Source: Talinum fruticosum
Lineage: Eukaryota > Streptophyta > Magnoliopsida > Caryophyllales > Talinaceae
Assembly (NCBI GenBank): GCA_021018815.1
Contig: JAITYX010000052.1
Coordinates: forward strand, 3,958,501 to 4,022,500
DNA: 64,000 nucleotides
Reading direction: 5' to 3'
Position 1 is the stretch's first letter. Each line of letters opens with the position of its first letter. This document shows positions 45,225 through 55,993 of the stretch, piece after piece. Under the pieces are notes generated by a model. It was given only the letters and a program-made list of their open reading frames with translations. It made no database searches and was not told the origin of the DNA. The translations under genes were made by a program, and so were the position numbers.

Positions 45225-47971
45225 TTATGAAGACATTTTTGAAGGACAATTATGACTATCATGGTAGGCTTGTTCTCCACAAGCTTTGCAAAGCCTCAAC
45301 CTCTTTTCTTGTTGCTCTAATGCTTTCTCCTTTCCACCTTTAATTCGTTTACCACTTTCTTTGGTGTTACATGGTCGAGGTGGAAGAATGTCAACTTGCT
45401 CGGGGCACTTGACCCAATAAATGACTCAAGCTCACTCATTTTACTTTCACTTGTATTGCCATTCAACTCCTTCACTTCTTTCAAAACGTTTGAAAGTCTT
45501 TTACTAATAAGAATTTACTTTTCTATATCTCTTTCGGCTACTTGCATACAATCCAAAAAGTCCAACCAATTTTTAGAAATTAACTTTTCCTAATGATCCA
45601 TTTGAGAGCACCCCTCTAAAATCACACCATTCACATCAAAAATTAGCTTGCTTATGCCATTTTAGTCCATCGATTCAATATAAAATAGTTTGGCAACTCA
45701 CGTAATGCTTTTCCCTTCAAAATACACAGTATATGGCAATAAGGAATACCTTCACATTCGAACATCTTGCATGAATAATGTGCAACATGATTGGAGGAGT
45801 TATATATAACTTCTCTTTTCGTAGTCCTCTTCCGGCTATTATCTCGCCATAGTAATAACTAGCCCCTTATCTATCGCTTGCCTATCTTCAACTTCACATT
45901 CCATACATGCATTCCACAACTCATCTTGAAACTTATAAAAATTAGCATATGCATAAATCTCACCTGTAAAATTATAAAACTAGCATATAGGTTTTCGTAT
46001 CAAGATATGATTGTGAAATTAAAAAACACAAAATTAGATATAATGATATATTTCACATACATGTCTTTCTAAATCTTTGGAGGTCTTCAACATAGGAACC
46101 AAAGAAGAAGTTTCATTATCGGCCTGCAATTGACCATGCCTTCACATCTCCACTACACTCTCAAATCCCATCCAGAACTCAACCAAACTCAAATGCAGAT
46201 TTGTGAAATTACTAAAGAATTGATTCTCACTTTCAGATCTATATGTGGTTCTCAAAACTTCTCCAAGAAATAAATCCTTAAAATAGGCAGGTATCCACAT
46301 ATTCCGGATTCCATATAAACTTGATAACCATGCATTATTTTGCAACCCAAAGTCTTGGATAATAGTTTTCCACTCTTGTTCAAATTCTATTGGGGTTTCC
46401 GAGTTGTAGACACAAGATTTGAATTGAGCAAGAAAGTCATGATCACTATTCAAAGATGACTCCACTTTTTCAGATTGTTTTCTCATGATATGCCAAATGC
46501 AAAACCTATAAGTAGTCGAGAGAAATTTTGCTTGTATTGCTACTTTCATTGCAGGATCTTGATCGGTTATAATACAAACAAGCATATGACCACCCATTGC
46601 ATCTAAAAACTTATCAAACAACTACATAAAAGATTTTGCCTTTTCATCCCCCAAGAATGCAACCCTAAACGTAATACACAATCTATGATTATTTAACTCA
46701 GTGAATGCTTGCAAATACCATTTTTTATCTATTAGTATCATATGTTGTATCAAATGAGACTACATCACCATATAGCGAATAATTTAATCTTGCAATACCA
46801 TCCGCCCAGAACACGTGTTTAAGTGTACCATCACAATGTAGCTCGTAAGCAAAATAAAATGATAGATGAACCTTTTACTTCCTCTTAAAATTGTCAATAA
46901 ACATTTGAGCATTTGAATCCTTGATAAATTTCAAATCCCTTTGAAAAATTTTCAAGTCTTGCTTACTACATCCAACGTTTTCAAAACTACCAACTTAGTC
47001 CTTTATAATGCGATGAGCTTTAGAAGAACCAATATTAGCACGAGTGATTGATTTGAATAAAGTTCTATGCACATTGTTCATACCCCCATTAGAATTTAAC
47101 ATATGTTGTTTCCTAGGAATAACAAATAAATGTGTATGACCTTCACAAAATTTGAAAAGCACATAACTTCCATTATTTGTTCTTCTAAAACCAATCATAG
47201 CATTACAACCTTCCCTAGTCAACTTCACCTTTTCATTTCTTGTTCACACTGGTTGACGTTTCCCTATACCCTTATTTGGAACAAACATAGTACTTATACT
47301 TGTCGTTACCTTCTTTGGTCTTCTTGAATATTGATTTACGCACGCTAGAACCAATATGATGAGCATAAGATTTATAGAACTTCTCACATTCTTCCATGTT
47401 GGCAAACTCCAAACCTTCTTTCGGTTTTATGTCGTCGTCACATACAGGTATCCACTCATTTACAATGTGTGTAGGACTTTTACATTTGTCGGGTGTTTGA
47501 TGTTGTATACCCTCTCCATGAGTAGTTTCCTCAGTACAATCTAGTACAAAAAAATTTAATATTAATTAATCTATATTAAAAATTAAATAAAAAAAGTCTT
47601 ATTTTGATTCCACAAATACTTTGTTTTTGTTTCTTCATTATTAAACTTCTAAGCGATAAATATTTTCATGATTTCACAAAACATCAAACATGAAACAAAC
47701 AAGAATTCAATATATGAATAAATAATTCAATATCTATTTTAAGCCAAATTGATAAATGTTCATATCTTACCAATTAGGGTTTCCGTAATGAAATTGGATC
47801 CCTTGATAGCGAGGAGCCTGGGCACGGGAAGTGGCAGGTGGCCGAGTCGAGGAAGTCGCAATCCCCTAGTGGCTGGGCAGAGGTAATCGTTGTCACTTGC
47901 CAGCTGCTGGGCGGGGCAGCGGTTGGACTATGATGGGCTGGCTGCAGCAGTAGAGGCCGGTTGTTAGCCAT
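45225..47971 (-). pseudogene. FAR1/FHY3-like MULE transposase
   Basis: The first exon starts at 47971 (MANNRPLLLQPAHHSP) and ends near 47775. A second begins after TACTAG near 47545. A FAR1 DNA-binding domain follows (EGLEFANMEECEKFYKSYA; KLTREGCNAMIGFRR at about 47180-47228), then the MULE core (VCIITDQDPAMKVAIQAKF; FCIWHIMRKQ, 46142-46621), a SWIM zinc finger (CKMFECEGIPYCHILCI, about 45740) and a CCHC-like end CKACGEQAYHDSHNC before the stop at 45225. Order and length suit the family. Several stops occur (near 46990, 46620 and in the linkers), so it is probably inactive. Confidence 0.88.
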
Positions 47972-48197
47972 GGTTGCAGAGAGTAAGGAGGATAGAGAGA
48001 GAGAGAGTGGTCGGGCTGGTAAGGGGAAGCCATGGTTGCAAGATAAAGCAAGGAGAGAGAGGGAGAGGCTTCGGATGGAGCTTGGGAGTAGAGAGGGCGA
48101 AACCCAACGAGAGCTCATATAAAAGGGGTGCTCACCTAACAGGGGTGTGCATATGAATCCTCCCCTATATATATATATATATATTACATTAAATTAC

Positions 48198-48265
48198 CTT
48201 GATAACATTTTCTATTGGCACAAACACCCATGCTCCTTCACTTATCGGAGACCTAACTGGTGAAC
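48198..48265 (-). pseudogene. ZFWD: ZFWD exon 4
   Basis: 68 bases between TTAG and GTAATT. It reads SPISEGAWVFVPIENVIK, corresponding to the family's LISEGPWVFVG-PN-VK. The MULE begins about 40 bases downstream in intron 4. Confidence 0.85.
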
Positions 48266-48379
48266 CTAATTCAAATGTGCGAATACACTCGCACCAAACA
48301 AAACTATGTCGGTATGTCATCCGGACTTCCCTAACCTCTAAACAATTAGAAGCATGATGCAAGGTTTGTCAAAACCTAC

Positions 48380-48476
48380 CTCATCGAGTATGGCAGTTCC
48401 AAACACAAACAAGTCCCATCTTTGATACCACTAAAAAGTTTGTCGATCCCGATGGAAGTGTAATCCCAGTGACAAC
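48380..48476 (-). pseudogene. ZFWD: ZFWD exon 3: first WD40 blade
   Basis: 97 bases between ATAG and GTAGGT. It reads VVTGITLPSGSTNFL, then VCVWNCHT, which matches the family's VTGI-LPSGS and V-VW-CHTG. An apparent extra base just before the donor produces a TGA. Confidence 0.85.
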
Positions 48477-48588
48477 CTATGGAACATAATGTGGTGATCA
48501 GCATCTCAACGGACAATTGACGAATAAAGACAGCGAGATAAGGACGGACAAGGCAAAATCAATAACAAAGTTTTGTGTTTGGGCTTAC

Positions 48589-49120
48589 CTTTTCGTGACC
48601 CCGAAGCCGTGTAAGCGTAGACAATCCACTTCCATAGCTCCAAGAATGCAGGTACATGCATTTCTCACCATGAACACAATTTCCTATCACCCAATATTTA
48701 CATATCTTGCAATGAGCTATCCAAGTGCCTTCATTGCTGATGGAAGCAGAATGAACTACAAGGGCGAGCATTGGTTTCCCGCTGGGACCGATTGTATCCT
48801 TCAACCGCTTTCTTAATGATTGACCCATGTTGCTTAATATGTGGGTGACTCGGCTCGTCATCCGCCCTTTTACTTTGAGTGACATCCTTATATTGCCCTC
48901 ATGAATTGTGGGACCGTGTCGGGGCCGAGTGGCTCATTTGGGTAGTATAACCGAGAGGCGGAACATTTTCTGAATGCAAGACACGACATGGGTTTCTTGT
49001 GCAATTGTCAGCCAGACAAAATGAGCGAGACTTTACCACAGGAAGGAATCGGTGGTTGATGATGCCAACTAAATGAAGTTATTCCTGGTCTCTTTGCATC
49101 TTTTCTTGCCATTTGAGTGC
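48589..49120 (-). pseudogene. ZFWD: ZFWD exon 2: both CCCH zinc fingers
   Basis: The acceptor is AAAATAG before 49120, with an ATG at 49112 (MARKDAKRPGITSF). The first finger is broken by a frameshift: GKV in the start frame, then CLADNCTRNPCRVLHSE in the next, with the expected first Cys lost. A TGA follows near 48908. After another frame change the second finger is intact as CKYWVIGNCVHGEKCMYLH, then LTRLRGHEK. The donor is AAAAG|GTAAGC at 48588. Confidence 0.88.
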
Positions 49121-49805
49121 CTATTTTCTTACGTAGAAAAAGTAGTCCCACAAACTAGTTAGAACTACTATCCTAAGTAAGCATTAGTGTAAATCGAATC
49201 TCTACTTTCATTGCAAGCCACTATCTCGAACCTTATAGCAAACAATCTATGCAAAGTACAACCCTCCACTCAAAAACTAAGGCATAAATCCTATCAATTG
49301 AGTGCTAACGTTAAATTCATAATCTTACGGTAGAGCCACCATCTAAAGAAACCAGAGTAGTTCCAATCCGTGATCTGAAGCCAAAATAGAAAACCGACAT
49401 ACTAACAGTGAAATTAAAACCCTAACTACACAAATCCGTGTAATTGAGTGCACATGGAAATTTCATGAACCTTCTAGTAAAGAATCGTAATCGAATCCAT
49501 GATCCAATCTAAACTAGAAAGCCCAAACCATTCTCAAACCCTAGATTCGGAGCATGCCTTATTCATATTTAAATAGTAGAAGCCTAAAACATGTTACGAA
49601 CAGTAAAATTAAAACCCTAGCCACAGAAGAAGCCATGGAGGATGGACCAAAACCCTAACGATAGGAATACAACCACAGTTCGGAAACCACAATCAAAGTC
49701 CACCATGAATGTCTCCATCGGTGAAAGAGAATCCATGAATATTTACAACAATAGCACAAGAATACGACCAAGTAAGTTGGATGTGTAAGTAACGTAACGG
49801 CAAAC

Positions 49806-50005
49806 CTGAATCCCAGAGTTGATACCACGCAACGATGGGAGAGACTTTGAATTGATAAGTAGCCCTAAATCCTTCTTCAAAACCCTAGAAACTAATGAAT
49901 TGGGAACGGAACCCTGGAAATCGATGAATCGGGAATGGAACCCTAGAGATTGATCAATCTGGGAGGGGAACAGAGTGGGAGAGAGTGAAATTGAGAACTT
50001 GAGCA
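49806..50005 (-). promoter_or_regulatory. ZFWD gene exon 1 (5' leader)
   Basis: The leader is CT-rich and without ATG, typical of plant 5' untranslated exons, and ends ATTCAG followed by GTTTGC (donor at 49805). A TATATATA box lies at 50030-50037 on the minus strand. The start of the exon is inferred from the TATA position. Confidence 0.65.
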
Positions 50006-50139
50006 GTAAGAAACTGCCTGTGCTGGGGGTATATATACGCTTGCCAGCTGTAAACAGTAAACTAAAGCGCGTAAAACTCCTGTGAAGGGGCATATTTGTC
50101 CTAATAATTACTATTCTAATGGTGAGCACCAAAAGAAAT

Positions 50140-50600
50140 TACTCGATATGGTTAAGCTTAGTCATTAATAAAACTTGTCTCCAAAACAAATTAAATTGAT
50201 TTAATTTTTTAAAAAATTATAGCAGTGATTGTTATTATAGTACAATTGTAACAACCACTATCACTATACTAAATATTTATTGTACATATATATTGAATAA
50301 TTTATACCCATTTATTTTTTTCTACTTGTAATTTAGGTGACAAATAAATTTAAAAATTCAAACCAATTTATTAAAAATTTTACTAAATAATTTATTGAAT
50401 TTATTTTTGGTTTTAAATTACTCACTTACTAGAAAAAAAAAAAAAAAAAAGCTTGCCAAGACACCCAAAGAAAAAAACAATCTCATAAAATATGTTTCAC
50501 CCTTAAACACTAGCCACCATGAAATCTTGTGAAACTAATAGTTGCCGGTTCCGGTGACACTAGCCGGAAAAATATGTTGGAAAATAGGAGATTCTCCTAC
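50140..50600. other. Upstream flank of the ZFWD gene
   Basis: AT-rich DNA with an A run at 50431-50450. No gene. TATA-proximal promoter sequence ends near 50140. Confidence 0.5.
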
Positions 50601-51415
50601 CAGGGCGGAACCGGAAAAATATTATAGGGGGACCACTCAAATTTATTTTGCATGGTGTCATCTTATCATAAAGAGTTGTCACGAAATGCAAAAAATGATA
50701 CAGTTCCAACCTAAAACAAAGTTATTCTCAATGAATAATTCATGAGAATTAATTTATTTATTAAGATATTCACAGTTTATGACCTTTTATTTATTTTTCA
50801 AATATTATTTTGGATGATGTCTTATCATAAATAGTTGCAATGAAATGTAAAAAGAATGATACGATTCCAACCTAAAATAAATTATTCTCAATGAATAATT
50901 TATGTGGTTATCTCACTAAAGAGTTAGTTTATATATATATTAGATTAGTCTCAAATATTATTAAATTGATTGAAAATTCCTCATTTGTTAAAAAAATTCT
51001 CTAATAATCAAAATAGTAAATAATGGGAAAAAAAGTCAAACATAATTTATCTAGGAAAAGCTAGTAGAGAGCCAAAGGATTTAGCATGGTATTATTTATT
51101 GACAATATTCAAGAAAAAGGTAGCAAAAATGCCATGTAAATAAAGAATCATCAAAGCTACTGATCAAAAAGGCTAAAATGATTGAAATGGGGTTAGAGCA
51201 AGCAAGCAACAAAACTGTAGCTTGCCTTAAACAGCTGGTGAAAAACAAAAACTTGGATAACTCAAAACTTGCCAGGGTTAGGATTCGAACACGAGACCAA
51301 TTGAATAACTAGGAGAAAAATCAGTAGAACTTCTCTAATTATAATTGCAACGTATTATTATTTTCTATTTTCATATGTGGGGGGGGATGCCCCTGGCCCC
51401 CTAGTTCCGCCCCTG
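50601..51415. mobile_element. Non-autonomous hAT element, 815 bases
   Basis: CAGGGCGGAACCGG at the left pairs with CTAGTTCCGCCCCTG at the right. TCTCCTAC is duplicated exactly at 50593-50600 and 51416-51423 (eight bases). The interior has an imperfect direct repeat of about 90 bases (50655-50745 and 50812-50905) and no transposase. Near its right end, GTGTTCGAATCC on the minus strand resembles a box B, possibly from an old SINE. Confidence 0.9.
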
Positions 51416-51423
51416 TCTCCTAC

Positions 51424-52607
51424 AACATTTTGGGGGCAAATAAGGAGATTAATTAACTTCGCTACCCTGAGGTTAAGACGGCACGATGGTGATGAGGCAG
51501 TATTGATATGATTTTTTATATTTTTCATTAGTAAATGCATTATTACATAAGTTCAATATTTTTAATCTGATATAACATAAAAAAATGGCAAATGTTGTTT
51601 CCATAAATAGAACAAAATCTGAAATACAAGGAAAAATAGCATAGCAAGGACTAGAGGTCGTAACGCAATTATCCAATATATAGTTTTGTAACCACAACGC
51701 TAATCAACATCTATTAAATACTTCAAGAGTTTTATAATATTTAACCAATATCACTGAATCCAAAACCAAAAAAAAAAAAAAATAAAATCTTGCAACCATG
51801 ACCCTGACCTTAGAAGCCATCTTGCTACGGACTCGGTGAATGGACTTGAACAATCATGAAAGGCAACGCGATCATCGCCATTAAGGCCGCCAAACTGTCG
51901 TTGGAGGAGGAAAGAAAGATAGGGGAAGACATACAAACATTCGCTCGCATAAACGAACTGAAAGCTCGAAATGACCTCGCCGGAAAATGTCAGTCGTGGT
52001 TGTAGAACAGTCGAGGATTTGCCGGATGAGCGTGCTACCTACCGACTTTCATGGTCACTGACAAGTTGGCTTGTTTTATAAGGAGTAACTCACTTTAGTT
52101 TCACTTATACCACTTGTTCACGTGGTAGTACCACCTTCTCCCTCCTCACTCAGTTTGAAAAGTCTCGTTTTTAGTCTCAAGTTTGGGTTTTCGTGTCCCA
52201 CTTTAATTTTTTACAATAAAAAAAATGTCGCATACTTTTCCACAATTGAATGAGACCAAAATAAGACCTTATTGTGATGCTCTTAGACCTTTTTCCTCTA
52301 GTGGTGAATCTAAACTCAGCAAACTAATCATAAAGAAATATTTTCATAATATTTGTAAATATTTTTTAATACAAAAATTGTTGAGGGTCAAGATCTATAA
52401 TACATATAAACCTAAAATTATGGTAGTCATCATATGACTACAACCATTAAAATTATATCCTTAATTTGTATATGGTCAAAATGTTGCGCTTGTGTTTCTT
52501 TGACAATTTTAGAATCAATCACTCATATTTGACTAATCTATATATTTTATTAATTTTGAATATAAGCTAGATAAAAATATAATATACTTAAAAATATATA
52601 ATTTCAT

Positions 52608-52609
<2 letters not shown>
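51424..52609. other. Intergenic stretch, no supported gene
   Basis: AT-rich with an A run near 51768-51785. Short frames such as 51751-51936 (minus) have no recognisable motif. Confidence 0.55.

Positions 52610-52685
<76 letters not shown>
52610..52685. repeat. TA dinucleotide microsatellite at the virus junction
   Basis: About 38 uninterrupted TA units immediately left of the viral promoter region. TA repeats are reported as preferred integration sites of endogenous florendoviruses (established knowledge, recalled). Confidence 0.95.
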
Positions 52686-52687
<2 letters not shown>

Positions 52688-53094
52688 ACTTAACTATTCA
52701 TGGAGGATATTCATAAGGGCACTTATTAATGGACTTACTATTCATCCGTGAAATGATGTTCAAAGTGATATTCAAAGGTGATGAGATGACATTACTCAAG
52801 GTGATGGGATGCCATTCCCATGTGATGAAATACTACTTTCCATGGTTATAGTGTCGGCCAAATAATTGAAACACTATTCACCCATGGATAGTACTCGTTT
52901 ACTAACTTTCCATCTGTCAAGCACTCGTTCAAGACTGTTCAAGAAAGTGGACATTAATCAGCAGAAACTACTATTCATACTTTCAGTCCAATCAACACTG
53001 TTTCAATAATTCAACATTGTCGGAATATATTTTCAAGATCTCATTCCAATCAAGATCCTCAACCGTCCAAGTGTTCGGCATTAATTTATCATTG

Positions 53095-53110
53095 TATTCT
53101 ATAAATATGT
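53095..53110 (+). promoter_or_regulatory. TATA box of the pararetrovirus promoter
   Basis: TTCTATAAATATG at about 53097, 340 bases upstream of the primer site, in the place where caulimovirids have the promoter of the genome-length RNA. The 400 bases upstream contain repeated short motifs (gatgTTCAAAGTGAT, TTCAAAGGTGATG) but no element I can name. Confidence 0.6.
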
Positions 53111-53435
53111 ACTCCTTTAGCATAATAGAGGCATCGCCAATTCCCCACTTGCCTCTTACAAATTACTTGTAATCATCCCCACTACTTTTCTCCAATCTCT
53201 CTCCCGAACCTTTTATCAATCTCCCGTATAAGTTTCATTTTATTAATCAAAGTAAGCTTTGATTCATTTTCTTCGTTTCAATTACACTTTATTTAATTGT
53301 TTCAATTTCCTGTTTTAATCTTTTGTTTTGCAAAATCAATTTATTAAATTAATTTGTCACCCTACTTCCCTGTTACTCAACCATACTTAGTCCCCGAGCC
53401 GCATCCCCGAGCTCTAGATCGATCCTATCTCCCAT

Positions 53436-53447
53436 TGGTATCGGAGC
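53436..53447 (+). other. Pararetrovirus primer-binding site, tRNA-Met type
   Basis: TGGTATCGGAGC differs by one base from the tRNA-Met complement TGGTATCAGAGC used by Caulimoviridae. It lies about 145 bases before the first viral ATG. Confidence 0.88.
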
Positions 53448-53592
53448 TAAGTTTGTCTATTTAGTCGGTTGTTACGCCATAGCTAGTGTTGGTCAGCCGT
53501 TGGTCAGCCCCATGTCATCCGTTGGTCAGCCGTGTGAGGTGGTCCCGGTAGTGTGTGCATAATTTCCAACTAGATATTCAAGCGTAACTCAG

Positions 53593-54397
53593 ATGGCCTC
53601 TTGGCTTCGAGATCATCTAAGTTTAGGTAGTAGTAAGAGTACTAATGTGGTCAATAGCAGAGAAGTTAGTTGTCAAGTTGATTTCTCAAATTGGTCTATT
53701 CCAAACAAAAGATAAAAACAATCTATCAAATAGGCAAGTTTGATTTCAATATCGCTTTTTCAATAAAAGATCATGAAGAAACTTTTTGTTTAGATGAAGA
53801 ATTCCAAACTATCAAATTACTATCAAACATCTCTATTAAAAAATATGAAGAAAAATACAGATATATTCATTTTGGTATGATTCAAATAGCTCTCAAGCCA
53901 TTAACAAGATTAGGATTAGATTGTCCTATATTCATGGCTCTTAGAGACAATAGATTAATTAGATACAAAGATTCATCATTAGGTATGATTCAAACTAGTA
54001 TATGCAATGATCCTATTTATTTCAATTGTTGTCCAAATTATTCAAGTAGATCTAAATGATCCTTAGATAATGGATACATTAATTTTAGATGTTCATTTAC
54101 AAAATGATTCAAATGTACAATTTAGAGAACTTTCAAGAAATTTCGCTATTATTTATAGAATTTATTTCAAGCTATTATCTTCTCAACTTAATCCAAAGTG
54201 TTCATTAAAACCTTCTCTAGATGAAACAATATTATTAAAAATTGATTCTGAAAATATTTCAACGTTTACTCCTAAGTTATTAAAATGGAATGAAATAACT
54301 ATTCCTCAAGAATTTATTATTCAAAATATTAAGCCTCCTAGGAATATTGCTCAAAAGAATATTCAACAAGTAATTGAAGAACCTAATGGTAAAGTAG
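53593..54397 (+). pseudogene. Pararetrovirus movement-protein region, frameshifted
   Basis: Movement proteins widen plasmodesmata for cell-to-cell spread. A 40-codon start (MASWLRDHLSLG) ends in a TAA at 53713. The domain resumes in another frame at 53691-54059 with the family pattern HFGMIQIALKPLTRLGLDCP and ALRDNRLIRYKDSSLGMIQ, and in a third frame at 54070-54397. The right part is cut by the CACTA insertion. At least two frame breaks make it inactive. Confidence 0.85.
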
Positions 54398-54400
54398 TAA

Positions 54401-54719
54401 CACTACTACAAAACTGTAAAATAGCGACAAAAAATAGCGACGGAAACCAATCTGTCGCCGTGTAGCGACGGAATCAGCGACGGACACCGACAAAAAATGA
54501 CAATCGGATCATACTAACGACGGAATTAGCGACGGAAAATAACTTCCGTCGCTAATCCGGTCGGCGATAATTCGTACATCAAAAAATCCCTGAAAGGAAA
54601 AATTAAAAAATCAGTAGTCATTAGCGACGGAATATTCCGTCGCCAATCCGTCGCTATCGACAATTTCGTAATTAGCGACGGAACAGCGACGGACTGTTCC
54701 GTCGCTAATTACGACTAAA
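54401..54719. repeat. Left terminus and subterminal repeats of the large CACTA
   Basis: About ten copies of TAGCGACGG or CCGTCGCTA in both orientations, several forming hairpins such as 54527-54556 and 54624-54654. Confidence 0.9.
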
Positions 54720-55061
54720 TCCAGAACCGGCGTCGGCCGCTTCGGATTTCGCAGAGCAACGAGAGAGCGAGAGCGAGAGCGACACCACCGCAGCTTGACC
54801 ACCGCCATCGGCCGCTACCGCCGGCGACTACGCACGCCGCCTTGCTCGGCCGTCGCCTGTTGCCGCCGCCTCCCTTCCGCCCCTGGCTCAGGACCCCCAA
54901 GGCCGAATAACCACCGGTCTTAGCTTCGCTTCGCCCGACCCCTGCACTGCGCCGCTGCCGCTCGGGTGGAGGACGGCGCCGACGAACCGCCGCCGCTACC
55001 GCTTCACGCCCGAGCTTCGCGGTCGCCGCCTCGTGCCGCCGCCGGTGCCGCCCATAAATTT
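54720..55061 (+). promoter_or_regulatory. GC-rich leader exon of the CACTA transposase gene
   Basis: GC-rich (CCGCCGC runs, GAGAGCGAGAGC), without a useful ATG frame, ending ATTTCAG|GTATGT, a splice donor. It contrasts with the AT-rich intron that follows. Confidence 0.55.
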
Positions 55062-55119
55062 CAGGTATGTTTGTGTTGATTTTGTGTAGATTTATGGTTT
55101 TACAAAATTGATATTGAAA

Positions 55120-55640
55120 TTGATGAATATATGTAATTTGTGGGAAATTAATGTTGTTTGTGAATGAATTTGAGAAGAAAAATGTGAAATTGTGTTGTTT
55201 AAGGAGTAAATGTTATTGAAGTTAAATTTAGGGTTTTAAAAAATATAACTTGAAATTTACGAATATATGTACTTTGGTGGGAATTAATGTTGTTTGTGAA
55301 TGAATTTGAGAAGAAAAATGTGCAATTGTGTTGTTTGTGGAGTAAATGTTATGGAAGTTAAATTTAGGGTTTTCAACATTGTAACTTGAAAGTAACGTAT
55401 ATATGTAATTTAGTGGAAATTAATGTTGTTTGTGGATGAATTTGAATAGAAAAATGTGCAATTGTGTTCTTTATGGAGTAAATGTTATTGAAGTTAAATT
55501 TAGGGTTTAAAAAATGTAAGTCTGAAATTGACGAATATATGTATTTTGGTGGAAATTAATGTTGATTGTGGATGAATTTGAATAGACAAATGTGCAATTG
55601 TGTAGGATTTGTGGGACATTATTATTGAAGTTGAGGGAAA
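55120..55640. repeat. Tandem repeat in the CACTA first intron
   Basis: Four imperfect copies of a 130-138 base unit beginning GAATATATGTA (about 55123, 55261, 55399, 55529) and containing AATTAATGTTGTTTGTG and GAAGTTAAATTTAGGGTTT. Confidence 0.85.
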
Positions 55641-55993
55641 TGGTGTTTTTGATTTATATATGTGTAATTGTTTGTTGTTTATTTGTGTGAGGTTGTTGAC
55701 GCTAATTAGTTATGCTTATAGGTATGATTGCTTTACTCGTATGATTAGTTTAATTATATGTATATGAGTTTATTTATGCTAATTAGGTATGATTACTTTA
55801 ATTATGAAATAAATATTTAAGAGTAAAATATAAAAATTATAGAAATCTATGTATATTAAAAAAATTTATAGATGCATAATGGTTATATATAGATTATGTT
55901 CGTTATAGAAAATATGTAATCATATACCATCTCCATGTGTTGGTATTTTTAACTAATAATGTAATAAATTGTTAAATTTCAATCGGAATATAT

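Larger units (their letters stand above)
43321..48158 (-). mobile_element. Mutator-like element with a FAR1-type transposase, ZFWD intron 4
   Basis: The inverted ends share TAGGTGAGCACCCC and TATATGAGC (43341-43376 and 48110-48142). They extend outward through TCATATG at 43321 and about 48158. The exact outer ends and the target duplication are uncertain. Inside on the minus strand is a FAR1/FHY3-like transposase gene. The left half contains a pyrimidine-rich leader on the plus strand, a tRNA-like block and a minisatellite. Confidence 0.83.
30515..50005 (-). pseudogene. ZFWD: ZFWD-type gene (CCCH zinc fingers plus WD40), nine exons, broken
   Basis: Plant ZFWD proteins join two CCCH zinc fingers to a WD40 propeller and are thought to bind RNA or proteins. 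All pieces occur in order on the minus strand: 5' leader, zinc fingers, six WD40-bearing exons and the conserved end QEVRTIEIGPGGLFFTGD. Splice sites are mostly GT/AG and phases agree (exon 8 ends CCA TC, exon 9 begins C TTC ACC). Introns 4, 5, 7 and 8 are swollen by insertions. Without them, introns 2-8 are about 112, 114, 73, 144, 92, 217 and 140 bases. Damage: frameshifts in exons 2, 3, 5 and 8, stops in exons 2 and 6, an altered acceptor before exon 8 and a MITE in exon 6. A full-length product is not possible. Confidence 0.9.

Noticed and set aside
47774..48118. 114-codon minus frame as a complete gene
   Set aside because: Only the part from the ATG at 47971 is plausible, as the first exon of the MULE transposase.
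49743..50132. 129-codon minus frame
   Set aside because: It overlaps the TATA box, 5' leader and intron 1 of the ZFWD gene; no family similarity.
52610..52685. TA repeat as a replication origin or CRISPR-like array
   Set aside because: A simple dinucleotide repeat with no spacers; the genome is a plant's.
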